A DNA stretch of 64,000 nucleotides from Bacteroidia bacterium (GTDB lineage: Bacteria > Bacteroidota > Bacteroidia > UKL13-3): the NCBI GenBank assembly GCA_018058135.1, contig JAGPCK010000002.1:59158-123157 (forward strand), in the 5' to 3' direction. The translations under genes were made by a program, and so were the position numbers. Of this stretch, positions 16,315 to 25,090 are shown piece after piece (position 1 is the stretch's first letter; the number at the start of each line of letters is the position of its first letter). The notes beneath the pieces were generated by a model. That model made no database searches. It saw only the letters and a program-made list of their open reading frames with translations, and had not been told where the DNA came from.

Positions 16315-17244
16315 ATGAAAAACTACATTCTTATTCTTATTGCAGTTTTACCTGCTTTCAGTTGGGCACAAAACAACAAAATCATTCTTAATCACACACA
16401 GTGTAAAGATGCAGCCATAGATATTTACAACAACGCAGTTGACAATAGAAATTGGGGGCAATTAAGTGAAACTGGTCTTGCCGCCTGGACCAGCAGCGGT
16501 CTTCCGCTCATGATGAATACACTCATTTGGTTTGACCTGAGCGTTTTCACTTCTCAACACAAAGCCAATATCTCTCCTTCTCAAATCAAAAATGCAACAC
16601 TTCATTTGTACACCCCTGAAAACCCCGGCTTTGTTCCTCAAGGAAACCGAGGGAATAATGCTTTTCAGGTATTCCGTATTACCTCACCCTGGGATGAAAA
16701 TACGGTTACCTGGGCACAAAAACCTACGTATGATCATTCCTTTGTAAGCAATGAACCTGATGTATCAATTCAGTACAATACACATTTTACTTCAAATGTT
16801 ACCGCACAGGTAAAAACAATGGCGGCCAACAAGAAAACCAACTATGGCCTGTACATAAAACTACTAGAGGAAGCTACCTACAGAAGTGTTGCGATTGCCA
16901 GCAAAGAGCACCCTGATGTGAACCTTCGTCCTTGGCTGGAAATTGAGTTGTATGCCAATTCAAATACTTCTGCTACTGATTTAACCATGTACTTATCGAA
17001 CCTTTTGGTTTATCAAAACAATCAAAAAGCCATACAATGTAGTTTTATACCGGAAGAAAATGGCAACGTTGAACTGAGTATAATCAATACCTCCGGACAA
17101 CAGATGCTCAATAACACTTCAATGGCTGAGGCCGGAAGTACATTTGAAACTTCACTAAGTACTGATAAGTTGTCTGCCGGGATTTATTTTGTGAGCATAA
17201 CACAAAATGGTCGCAGATACAGCACTAAAATTCAGGTAAAATAA
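16315..17244 (+). CDS. DNRLRE-domain protein with T9SS type A sorting domain
   Basis: 309 residues. The signal peptide ends SWA-Q at residue 19. Residues about 25-210 match the DNRLRE pattern of disaggregatase-like and other secreted surface proteins: WFDLS, ATLHLYTP, WDENTVTWAQKPTYD, VTAQVK and RPWLEIEL. The C-terminal 85 residues form a T9SS type A domain (NVELSIINTSGQ, LSAGIYFVSITQNGRRYSTK). It should be exported to the surface. A clear promoter lies upstream. Confidence 0.85.
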   Translation: MKNYILILIAVLPAFSWAQNNKIILNHTQCKDAAIDIYNNAVDNRNWGQLSETGLAAWTSSGLPLMMNTLIWFDLSVFTSQHKANISPSQIKNATLHLYTPENPGFVPQGNRGNNAFQVFRITSPWDENTVTWAQKPTYDHSFVSNEPDVSIQYNTHFTSNVTAQVKTMAANKKTNYGLYIKLLEEATYRSVAIASKEHPDVNLRPWLEIELYANSNTSATDLTMYLSNLLVYQNNQKAIQCSFIPEENGNVELSIINTSGQQMLNNTSMAEAGSTFETSLSTDKLSAGIYFVSITQNGRRYSTKIQVK

Positions 17245-17254
17245 CCTGATAACG

Positions 17255-17419
17255 TTATTCAATATTATTTCCCTCTTCAGGAAAAGTTTGACCGGTGCCG
17301 GATAGAAGGCGATTTAACTCGTGTTGAAATAAACCTGAATCCATATCTACAAGCACTTCATACATATAATCAACAAGTTCCTTTTCAGGGAAATGATGAC
17401 TGAAATCTTCTGCTTCCAT
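17255..17419 (-). CDS. 54-residue acidic small protein
   Basis: A short frame, ATG at 17419 and TAA at 17255. The product begins MEAEDFSHHFPEKELVDYMY and is acidic and probably helical, with no cysteine. It lies 71 bp downstream of sigZ on the same strand and may be in the same operon. Function unknown. Confidence 0.5.
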   Translation of the reverse strand: MEAEDFSHHFPEKELVDYMYEVLVDMDSGLFQHELNRLLSGTGQTFPEEGNNIE

Positions 17420-17490
17420 ACTTTGCTGCAATATAATACAACATACGTTCAGAGTATGGAAAAGGTTTTATCGCTAAAAAAAAGAGTTAT

Positions 17491-18042
17491 TTAAGAAGGA
17501 TTACATATGGAACATTGTGAAGAATCCTGGTGCTCACCGGTGAGTTTACCATCAGCCGTTAGCTGAAAATGACAACAAGCCACAAACATATCCCGTATCA
17601 TTTCCCTCCCGCGTTGCACCCTGGATTTGATGGCGGAAATACTCACTCCTTCTTCATCAGCAAGGATTTTGTGTTTCACTCCTTTCAGCTCGGTTAATTG
17701 TAGTGTACTCTTGTAAGGCTCAGGCAAACGTTCAATAAACGGATAGATGCAGTTGTGCATATCTGCCTTAGTTTCTTTATCTGCCACATCAATATCTTCG
17801 CTAAGTTCCGACAGTTTTTTTTCTTTCCTGAAATAATCCATCAACACGTTTCGGGCTATGGTATACACCCATGATTTCAAACCCGCGCTATCTCTGAGTG
17901 TATCGCTCTTTTGATGAATACGCAGAAACACTTCCTGCAACAAATCTTCCGCTATAAAATCATCCTTGGTCTGTTTTACTAGGTAGCCTTTAAGCGGTTG
18001 AGCAAATGCTTTCCAAATGGAAGAAGTAAGTTCGTTGTTCAT
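17491..18042 (-). CDS. sigZ: ECF RNA polymerase sigma factor, SigZ type
   Basis: 183 residues. Region 2 spans about 15-75 (AEDLLQEVFLRIHQ, LKSWVYTIARNVLMDYFRK) and region 4 about 100-155 (LPEPYKSTLQLTELKG, ISAIKSRVQRGREMI). The C-terminal tail carries C156, C157, H158, C177 and C180, as in SigZ-family proteins, which suggests metal or redox sensing without a separate anti-sigma factor. No anti-sigma gene is adjacent. A metallothionein-like gene lies 100 bp upstream on the same strand. The sigma assignment is firm; the sensing idea is inferred. Confidence 0.9.
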   Translation of the reverse strand: MNNELTSSIWKAFAQPLKGYLVKQTKDDFIAEDLLQEVFLRIHQKSDTLRDSAGLKSWVYTIARNVLMDYFRKEKKLSELSEDIDVADKETKADMHNCIYPFIERLPEPYKSTLQLTELKGVKHKILADEEGVSISAIKSRVQRGREMIRDMFVACCHFQLTADGKLTGEHQDSSQCSICNPS

Positions 18043-18064
18043 CAGTCAAATTTAACTATGATTT

Positions 18065-18128
18065 CCCGCAGAAAATACAGAAACAGGCTGTAGAAATATT
18101 TATCAGCAATTTCGGCACCTTCTGCGGG
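18065..18128 (-). other. Inverted repeat between the metallothionein-like gene and sigZ
   Basis: CCCGCAGAA (18065-18073) and TTCTGCGGG (18120-18128) are perfect 9-bp complements 46 bases apart. In RNA they could form a long-range stem enclosing the sigZ leader. No T-tract follows either arm, so a simple terminator is unlikely. It may be an operator or a leader fold. Confidence 0.45.
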
Positions 18129-18142
18129 CCTTTCAGTTGTTC

Positions 18143-18265
18143 TTATCCGCAATTGCAATTGTTGCAGGTGCAGGTTGAACCATCATTACATTTGCACTCG
18201 CAAGTGCAATTAGTACATTGGCAGTTGTTGCCACAGGTACAGGTGTTTTTTACTTCGTTGCTCAT
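18143..18265 (-). CDS. Metallothionein-like cysteine-rich small protein
   Basis: 40 residues, ATG at 18265 and TAA at 18143. Twelve of the 40 residues are cysteine, at positions 9, 11, 15, 17, 20, 22, 24, 26, 32, 34, 37 and 39. They form CxC motifs (CTC, CQC, CTC, CEC, CKC, CTC, CNC) with no aromatic residues and no histidine. This pattern is diagnostic of metal-thiolate clusters, so the protein probably binds Zn, Cu or Cd in the cytoplasm. There is no signal peptide. It precedes sigZ on the same strand and may share its transcript or be under its control. Bacterial metallothioneins of the SmtA type are longer and contain histidine, so this appears to be a different class. Confidence 0.8.
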   Translation of the reverse strand: MSNEVKNTCTCGNNCQCTNCTCECKCNDGSTCTCNNCNCG

Positions 18266-18421
18266 GGTACTTATTTTTTAATTGTGCCCTTGAGACGCAG
18301 TACTTGCCTGAAAGACGCAGGAAAAACCAAAATAAATTTTGCTGCACTGATTATCAGAGAAATGAAATCTTGGTATATGTCAGGCGAAAACCTGATTTTT
18401 GAACCTTATTTCTAACTACCC

Positions 18422-20107
18422 ATGCAAACACAACTGATAGAATGCGTTCCCAATTTCAGCGAGGGAAATGATATGCAGGTAATCAAACAAATTACCGATG
18501 CTATAGAAAGTACAGAAGGAATTAAACTGCTGGATGTAGACCCCGGCAAAGCTACCAACAGAACGGTAGTTACGTTTGTGGGTACACCCGATGCCGTAGT
18601 AGAAGCTGCATTTCGCGGCATTCAAAAAGCAGCCGAGGTGATTGACATGAGCAAACACAAAGGTGAACATCCGCGTATGGGAGCTACTGATGTGTGTCCG
18701 TTTATTCCCGTGTCAGGAATCAGCATGGAAGAAACGGCTGAGTACGCTAAAAAACTAGCACAACGCGTAGGAGAAGAATTAAACATTCCTGCTTATTTGT
18801 ATGAGTACGCACAAAGCAATCCTGAGCGTAAAAATTTATCTGTAATACGTGCGGGTGAGTACGAGGGTTTTTTCAAGAAAATAAAAGACCCGCAATGGCA
18901 ACCCGATTTCGGACCTGCGGAGTTCCCTGCTAAATCAGGTGCCACTGTAATTGGCGCACGTAATTTTTTAATTGCCTACAACATTAACCTCAACACCAAA
19001 TCAACACGTTTAGCTAACTCCATTGCCTTTGATGTACGTGAAGCAGGACGAGTGAAACGCGAAGGCAATCCGGTTACGGGTAAAATAGTAAATGATGAAC
19101 AAGGCAACCCCGTACGCATTCCAGGCACATTAAAAGAATGTAAAGCGATTGGCTGGTACATTGAAGAATATAAGATTGCTCAGATTTCCATGAACCTCAC
19201 CAACTACAATGTTACCCCTGTACACATTGCTTTTGATGAAGTAGTAAAAAGCGCCACCTCGCGCGGGGTAAGGGTTACAGGCTCTGAGTTGGTGGGGTTA
19301 ATACCACTGGACGCTATGCTGGAAGCCGGCAGGTATTTTTTAACCAAGCAAAAACAATCATTGGGTGTATCAGAAGAAGAACTGATTCACATGGCGGTAA
19401 AATCCCTCGGGTTAGATGAGCTTGCTCCTTTTGACCCGCTGAAAAAAATAATCGAGTACCAACTACGCAACAACGAAAATGAAAAGCTGGTGCGCATGAA
19501 CCTGCGCGAATTTGCCAATGAAACAGCAGCAGATTCTCCTGCACCGGGCGGTGGTTCTATTGCCGCATACGCGGGAGCTTTGGGAGTGGCATTGGGCACC
19601 ATGGTGGCCAACCTCTCCGCAGGTAAACGGGGCTGGGAAGATAAAGCGACTCATTTCAGTGAGTGGGCCGTAAAAGGCCAACAACTCAAAGACCGACTGC
19701 TATTTTTGGTAGATGAAGACACCCGTGCATTCAATAAAATTATGAGTGCTTTTGGTTTACCTAAAAGTACGGACGAAGAAAAAACACAACGCAGTGCAGC
19801 CATACAGGAGGCTACTAAATACGCAGTGCAAATTCCTTTCCAAGTGATGCAAACCGCTTTTGAGGCATTGCCTTTGTGCGAAGCTATGGTGAAAGAAGGC
19901 AACCCTAACTCCATCAGTGATGGTGCTGTGGGAGCCTTGTGTTTGCGCACTGCCATTGAAGGCGCTTACCTGAATGTACGCATTAATGCAAAAGATTTGA
20001 AGGACCGTGTTTTTGCTGAAGAGTATTTAAAGAGAAGCGAAAACATTTTTAATGATACAATTTTAAAAACCCAGAACATATCGATTGAAGCAAATAAAAG
20101 CCTATAA
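18422..20107 (+). CDS. ftcD: Bifunctional glutamate formimidoyltransferase / formimidoyltetrahydrofolate cyclodeaminase
   Basis: 561 residues. The N-terminal formimidoyltransferase domains (about 1-300) begin ECVPNFSEG and contain KHKGEHPRMGATDVCPFIP. The C-terminal cyclodeaminase domain (about 345-560) has FANETAADSPAPGGGSIAAYAGALG. It transfers the formimino group from N-formimino-glutamate to tetrahydrofolate and then forms 5,10-methenyl-THF and ammonia, the last step of histidine degradation. The fused form is the same as in animals and many Bacteroidota. No other hut genes are in the window. Length is complete. Confidence 0.95.
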   Translation: MQTQLIECVPNFSEGNDMQVIKQITDAIESTEGIKLLDVDPGKATNRTVVTFVGTPDAVVEAAFRGIQKAAEVIDMSKHKGEHPRMGATDVCPFIPVSGISMEETAEYAKKLAQRVGEELNIPAYLYEYAQSNPERKNLSVIRAGEYEGFFKKIKDPQWQPDFGPAEFPAKSGATVIGARNFLIAYNINLNTKSTRLANSIAFDVREAGRVKREGNPVTGKIVNDEQGNPVRIPGTLKECKAIGWYIEEYKIAQISMNLTNYNVTPVHIAFDEVVKSATSRGVRVTGSELVGLIPLDAMLEAGRYFLTKQKQSLGVSEEELIHMAVKSLGLDELAPFDPLKKIIEYQLRNNENEKLVRMNLREFANETAADSPAPGGGSIAAYAGALGVALGTMVANLSAGKRGWEDKATHFSEWAVKGQQLKDRLLFLVDEDTRAFNKIMSAFGLPKSTDEEKTQRSAAIQEATKYAVQIPFQVMQTAFEALPLCEAMVKEGNPNSISDGAVGALCLRTAIEGAYLNVRINAKDLKDRVFAEEYLKRSENIFNDTILKTQNISIEANKSL

Positions 20108-20146
20108 AGGTTGGTTTCAAAAAAATCAAAATAGTGTTAGTAAACC

Positions 20147-20944
20147 ATGAAAAAAAATCTACATCATTTATCTTTTTTTGTTCTAATTGCATCTTGCTTT
20201 ATTTCATGCGAAAAAAAAACGGAAGACACACTCCAAAACTCTGCAACCCAAAATGTAAAATTTGACAGAATCATATGGCCAAAAGACGTAACTCCCAGTG
20301 GAAAGGTTATAGCAAAAAGTTACCCGGCAGCATTGTTCACTTTCCAAAACCATGGCATAGTTTACTCTTCTGGTTATATAACCCTAAAATGCAATGGTAA
20401 ATCTTCCTTTAATCTTAGGAGCTTCAGATATAATTTAAACCCTAATCAGTACATAAATAAATTTAGTTCTTACAATACTTCTTCTCATTCTATAAACAAA
20501 CCAATTACTCTAACAATTCAATACCATGATGACTTCAATAATATTAATTATGAAGCAATACGGTTTCAAGATACACAAGTTACTAATCCATTTATAATTT
20601 ATGAATCAGATATCTATGATACAGAAAGTGGATTATACCGCATGGGACTATACCCAAAACGAAACCATAAAATTGTACCAAGAATCCTAAACAACAGTAG
20701 TATTAGTTATGATTCTATACAAATTTCGTCAGTGACAGTTGAAAAGGGGGGCAACTATGTAGAAAATTTAAATTTTACAGGTCCGCTTAAGTATGGTTAT
20801 TCTAAAACGTCTCAAGCTATATATCCTAGCGACTTTTTTACTATTTCCATTAAAGAATTTGCACCTGAAAATACTGAAATTGTTCTCGGATACACATTTA
20901 GCGGAGGCTTTAAACAAAGCATCAGATACCTTGTGCTAAAATAA
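20147..20944 (+). CDS. Hypothetical lipoprotein
   Basis: 265 residues. A lipoprotein signal ends with lipobox FISC at about residue 21, followed by EKKTED. The mature part is beta-rich with many Asn, Tyr and Ser residues and no known motif. The codon use is AT-rich compared with ftcD, suggesting a separate history. It lies 39 bp after ftcD, but a functional link is not evident. Confidence 0.65.
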   Translation: MKKNLHHLSFFVLIASCFISCEKKTEDTLQNSATQNVKFDRIIWPKDVTPSGKVIAKSYPAALFTFQNHGIVYSSGYITLKCNGKSSFNLRSFRYNLNPNQYINKFSSYNTSSHSINKPITLTIQYHDDFNNINYEAIRFQDTQVTNPFIIYESDIYDTESGLYRMGLYPKRNHKIVPRILNNSSISYDSIQISSVTVEKGGNYVENLNFTGPLKYGYSKTSQAIYPSDFFTISIKEFAPENTEIVLGYTFSGGFKQSIRYLVLK

Positions 20945-21048
20945 AATTCAACAGCATAGAGATGAGATGAAAGCTTACCCAACAATCAACACCCCTAAAC
21001 GTGAGTAATTAAAATCATTTGCTACAGCTATTCTGTTCACTAAATACA

Positions 21049-21540
21049 TTACAATAGGTAAAGTTCAGGGTAACAATAACCTATAATCAAAATTATCGTA
21101 CTGTACAAAAAACGTATGGTAACAACAAATAAAAGATAGCTTATCCCACCAAGCATCCAAATACTACTTCCCTCCCATGATATATATTGGTAACGCGCTT
21201 TGGCCTTCCATTTACTCCATACCCCTATTGCTATTAACAGCTGTGTCAATACTAAAAGTATACCCCAAGCATTATTAGCCTTAACAATAAAACAAAACTG
21301 CTGCGCAATAGCCAACTTCAAGAATTTGACATTGAGTAAAGGGCCTTTGAAATCTGCTGCTCGAGGTGGTCCAAAATATCCCCCTGAAATATTTTTATTG
21401 TGCAGTGCCAACATGATGCTAAATGCAATAATAACAACCAAACTACAGCTAAAAAGTACACTTAGTTTTACAAATCGTTGCCTGTAAGCACGAATGGTTA
21501 ATACACATAGCCATAACATTAAAAATACTCCGGCATAGCG
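21049..21540 (-). pseudogene. Remnant of a polytopic membrane protein
   Basis: The frame begins RYAGVFLMLW and contains four hydrophobic segments. It resembles the middle part of the intact protein at 23170-24306, which has RYSGIFIFPWLLW followed by a similar spacing of Lys-Leu-Ser and LAIAQQ/LARAMTQQ segments. The N-terminal half of about 190 residues is missing: upstream of RYAG the frame meets a TAA within 14 codons. The first ATG (21519) falls inside a TM helix. The likely explanation is a deletion in a duplicated gene. Confidence 0.6.
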
Positions 21541-21626
21541 TGCTGAGATATTAGAAAAAACTTCAGCTTCAATTTAAATAAGTCCATTCAAAAATTCATT
21601 ATATTCGTATACTACAATACTGTAAT

Positions 21627-23168
21627 ATGCTAAATAAATTTACTGTTCTGACCTGTTTACTTTTTTCATTGAACAGCTTTGCGCAAATGAAAAAAGCAGA
21701 TACGCAAATATATATTGCCACTTTTGACATCAAATCTTTTCCTGATTCCTCAAGAGTTTACCTGAAAAATGAGCTAGTAGGATTTACACCGTGTATTTTT
21801 GATAAAACTATCAATTTTAAAACTGACTCCATTTACAAGCTGGAAATTAAAAAATCAGGATATAAAGACTTCGCTATTCAATATATCAAAGATTCTAAGC
21901 CAAAGCAAATAACAAGTTTATTTGCCCAACTGGAAAAAGAGCGCTTTAAATACGATTCTGTTCTAACCACTGCAATTGAACTGAGTAAAATTATTTTTGA
22001 AGTAGAACAAGGTCAAAATGTAGGTAAAGTAAAAACATGTTCTGGAGCAATCGACTTGAAATGGGAAGAATCGTTTGCTGTAGCTACCGAAGAATTCAAT
22101 AAAATAGCAGAAGATGAACTCATCAAAAGCGGTTACAAAATCAAAAAGCAGGTCAAACTATTTGCTGAGGAAGGCATTGATAAAGAAGCTCCATTATTGT
22201 TCGGTGCTAACTTAAAAAATCTTCAGATAAATTATGAAATGGGTACGTATTATATTGATGATGTATACATGCACGCTCCAGTAGATGTAGAATGTGAGGT
22301 GGAACTGGAATGGCAAATATTCAGTAGAAAAAAGCAGGAGGTGATATACACCTGCACTACAAAAGGCAAATCTTTTGTGATTGATAGAGGCACCAACAAT
22401 GTTTCCAAGGCAATAAAAGATGCGGTGAGAGATGCCCTTATTGAACTTGGCTTTAATGCTGAAATGCGAAAAACTGTTCAAAGCTACAACAACTTACATC
22501 CTAAAATAAAAACCGATACCAAAACGATAAGCTTACCGAAGAAAACCCCTGGAAAGTATACAGATTATGCGGCCATGATTAAAAGAAGTATTGAGTCAAC
22601 AGTTACTGTATTAAGGGATGATGATGGACACGGAAGCGGATTTCTTATATCAGACAACGGCTACCTGATTACCAACCACCATGTAATTGACAAAGCGAAA
22701 GAAATAACCGTAAAATTCGAAAACGGATTTGAGTTTCCTGCTGAGCTAGTTGCATTTGATGAGGATTACGATGTGGCACTTTTAAAAATAAAAGGCAACG
22801 GCTTTAAAGGTTTGGCCGTAAACACTACCTTGGCTGGTGTAGCAACAGACGTTACTTCCATCAGTACTCCGGCAGATGTTAAACTGGGGCAAACGGTGAG
22901 CAAAGGTATTATCAGCGGAAAAAGGGAGTTGGAGGGCAAACTCTATTACCAAACAGATGTGAGTATCAGCCCGGGCAGCAGTGGCGGTCCGCTCTTTAAT
23001 TCAAAAGGTGAGGTAATTGGTATAACCACATGGGTAATACGAGGCGGAGGCACAGAAGGTTTGAACTTTGCTATTCCTGTTTCTGTGGCTATAGAAAAAC
23101 TGGGTATTACTTTTATTGAAGCACCAAAATCAAACCCCGCAGCACCAAAATCTCCTTACAAAAAATAG
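21627..23168 (+). CDS. Exported PEGA-domain serine protease (S1C, trypsin-like)
   Basis: 513 residues. The signal peptide ends SFA-Q at residue 20. A PEGA-like domain lies at about 30-100 (SFPDSSRVYLKNELVGFTP). A middle region (about 105-290) is unassigned. The protease domain (about 318-500) has the full triad: H352 (TNHHVI), D382 (YDVALLK) and S452 (SPGSSGGPL). No PDZ domain follows, unlike DegP/HtrA. It should act in the periplasm or on the surface, with PEGA possibly binding peptidoglycan or other surface material. Confidence 0.88.
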   Translation: MLNKFTVLTCLLFSLNSFAQMKKADTQIYIATFDIKSFPDSSRVYLKNELVGFTPCIFDKTINFKTDSIYKLEIKKSGYKDFAIQYIKDSKPKQITSLFAQLEKERFKYDSVLTTAIELSKIIFEVEQGQNVGKVKTCSGAIDLKWEESFAVATEEFNKIAEDELIKSGYKIKKQVKLFAEEGIDKEAPLLFGANLKNLQINYEMGTYYIDDVYMHAPVDVECEVELEWQIFSRKKQEVIYTCTTKGKSFVIDRGTNNVSKAIKDAVRDALIELGFNAEMRKTVQSYNNLHPKIKTDTKTISLPKKTPGKYTDYAAMIKRSIESTVTVLRDDDGHGSGFLISDNGYLITNHHVIDKAKEITVKFENGFEFPAELVAFDEDYDVALLKIKGNGFKGLAVNTTLAGVATDVTSISTPADVKLGQTVSKGIISGKRELEGKLYYQTDVSISPGSSGGPLFNSKGEVIGITTWVIRGGGTEGLNFAIPVSVAIEKLGITFIEAPKSNPAAPKSPYKK

Positions 23169-23169
23169 T

Positions 23170-24306
23170 CTAATTGAAATAGGGATAAAAATTACACCCC
23201 ATCGAAAGCAAAGCAAAAGCAGTTAATACCAACAAAGCTCTGGCATAAAACAACGGGTATTGGGTGGTGAGTTGATTCAATACGTAAACAACCGCAGGTA
23301 ACAAACCCGGTAACAACAGGCGATAATTAAAATCGTCAAAGTGAATAAAAAACCGCAAGCCGGCAACAACGGCCAAACTCAGTATTGAGCCACTCAGCCA
23401 AATATTACTGTGTAACAATCTGACCGAAAGTTCACTTTTCACTTGAACCATTTTCCATACTAACCCGATAAGGGTGGTTTGAATAAGCACTGCAACCAAC
23501 CAAACCTGTATGGTTTTAGCGTGAAGAATAAAACTAAGTTGCTGCGTCATTGCTCGTGCCAGAAAAAACATATTCAATCCTAAACCGTTGGTATCTTCCC
23601 CCCGGTTGAATCCAAACCATAACCCCGATAAAGTCAGGTTACGGAGGCCGTAAGCCACTTCTAGACATAAGAGCAGACAAAGTACTACAGACAGTTTCAT
23701 TACAACTAATTTATTGTATCTCCATTGCTGTATAATTATCCATAACAACCAGGGGAAAATAAAAATACCCGAATACCGCATCATCAAAAGCCCCGCACAG
23801 CTCAAAAACAAAAGAAACATGGCTTTACCGGTATGGAAGGTTACCAATTGCTGTGCAGCAAAAAAAGCCAGTAGTTCAAAGAAAATAAACCCGGGCTCTG
23901 ACCATGTATACCGAAACAGTATAATAACTAGCGCATGAGAAAAAAGCAATGCATAAAGTATGGCCTGCTGTTTAAACATCAGCCGGAGTAAAGCAAATAT
24001 TCCCAGTAGAAAAAATACGTTAACCAGTTTAGATGCCGTTAATGCCGATACATAAAATACATTCATCACCACTGCAATCAATAGCGGATAACCTATGGGC
24101 CAGAAAGTAAAGCCCGAATTTAATGTACCTGAAATTACTCCTGCTTGTGAGAGGCGTGTGGCTTCATCAAGGTAATACCCTGAGTCGGGGGTTACAAACA
24201 AAAAGTCTGATTGAAGTGCAGTGTAGAAAATGCCTCCCGCCAACAGAGTAGCATACACCACGTATACCAAAGGATGTTGAAGCAGAAATAGTATACGTGG
24301 ATTCAT
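23170..24306 (-). CDS. Polytopic membrane protein, glycosyltransferase GT-C-like
   Basis: 378 residues from the ATG at 24306 (MNPRILFLL); the open frame extends to 24360, but that would overlap the upstream gene's stop at 24320. About 9-10 TM segments are predicted. An early periplasmic loop contains FVTPDSGYYLDEATRL, reminiscent of the acidic catalytic loop of GT-C enzymes such as ArnT and PMT. Mannosyl- or glycosyl-transfer from a polyprenyl donor is inferred, not proven. A truncated relative lies at 21049-21540. Confidence 0.6.
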   Translation of the reverse strand: MNPRILFLLQHPLVYVVYATLLAGGIFYTALQSDFLFVTPDSGYYLDEATRLSQAGVISGTLNSGFTFWPIGYPLLIAVVMNVFYVSALTASKLVNVFFLLGIFALLRLMFKQQAILYALLFSHALVIILFRYTWSEPGFIFFELLAFFAAQQLVTFHTGKAMFLLFLSCAGLLMMRYSGIFIFPWLLWIIIQQWRYNKLVVMKLSVVLCLLLCLEVAYGLRNLTLSGLWFGFNRGEDTNGLGLNMFFLARAMTQQLSFILHAKTIQVWLVAVLIQTTLIGLVWKMVQVKSELSVRLLHSNIWLSGSILSLAVVAGLRFFIHFDDFNYRLLLPGLLPAVVYVLNQLTTQYPLFYARALLVLTAFALLSMGCNFYPYFN

Positions 24307-24319
24307 GCGGCAAGTTATT

Positions 24320-25090
24320 TCATTTTTCAAACACCCCCATACCGTACAAAGCAAAGTCATACTTCACAGGGTCAACGTGGTTATATTTACGCAAGTTATC
24401 TGTTAACTCGCACACCGCTTTCCAATCGTCCTGTTCTCGTTGAAGTAAGCCAAGTCTGCGTGCAGTTCTTCCCGAATGCACATCCAAAGGGCATTGCAAT
24501 TGTGCTGGCTTAATACGTTTCCAACATCCGAAATCAACCCCGTTGTTATCCTTTCTTACCATCCAGCGCAAAAACATGTTAATGCGTTTGCATGCTGAGT
24601 TTCTGGATGGTGAAGCCACATGCTTTTTAGTACGTTCAGGCACATGAGGCAATGAAAAAAACAACTCCCTGAAATGAATCAAACCGTTTTCAACAGTGGT
24701 ATCATGCCGTTTTATGCCGTTAGCAAAGGCATCTTCAAGTGAATGGTGCGAGCGATAGTACCACTGAAAAAAATGCAGGAAGTACATGAGATCCGTATCA
24801 TTAAACGTGCGGTGTACAAAACCGTCAAAACGTTTTAAATCTTTCTCTTTAAAATGCAGCACAAATTCGTGCGGCTTCCCTCCCATCAGATCAATCAGCT
24901 TATGACAATTATTGAGAATGGTAACACGTTGTCCCCAGGCTAATGTAGCGGCTATAAAACCCATAATTTCTATGTCCTGCAACTGAGTAAATTTTCGGGG
25001 AATAGAAATAGGATCAGAAGATATAAATAAGGTGGTATTGTACTGCTTCGCTTTTTCGTCCAACAGTTGCTTTACAGATGACTTAACCAT
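24320..25090 (-). CDS. TIGR02757 (DUF2400) family protein
   Basis: 256 residues, full length for the family. Typical segments are FISSDPISIPRKFT near the start, IMGFIAATLAWGQR at about residues 43-56, and FGCWKRIKPAQLQCPLDVHSGR at 185-210. The family is widespread in Bacteroidota; its role is unknown to me. The start overlaps the stop of the PrsW gene by eight bases, so the two are probably translationally coupled, and the membrane-protein gene follows after 13 bp. Confidence 0.88.
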   Translation of the reverse strand: MVKSSVKQLLDEKAKQYNTTLFISSDPISIPRKFTQLQDIEIMGFIAATLAWGQRVTILNNCHKLIDLMGGKPHEFVLHFKEKDLKRFDGFVHRTFNDTDLMYFLHFFQWYYRSHHSLEDAFANGIKRHDTTVENGLIHFRELFFSLPHVPERTKKHVASPSRNSACKRINMFLRWMVRKDNNGVDFGCWKRIKPAQLQCPLDVHSGRTARRLGLLQREQDDWKAVCELTDNLRKYNHVDPVKYDFALYGMGVFEK

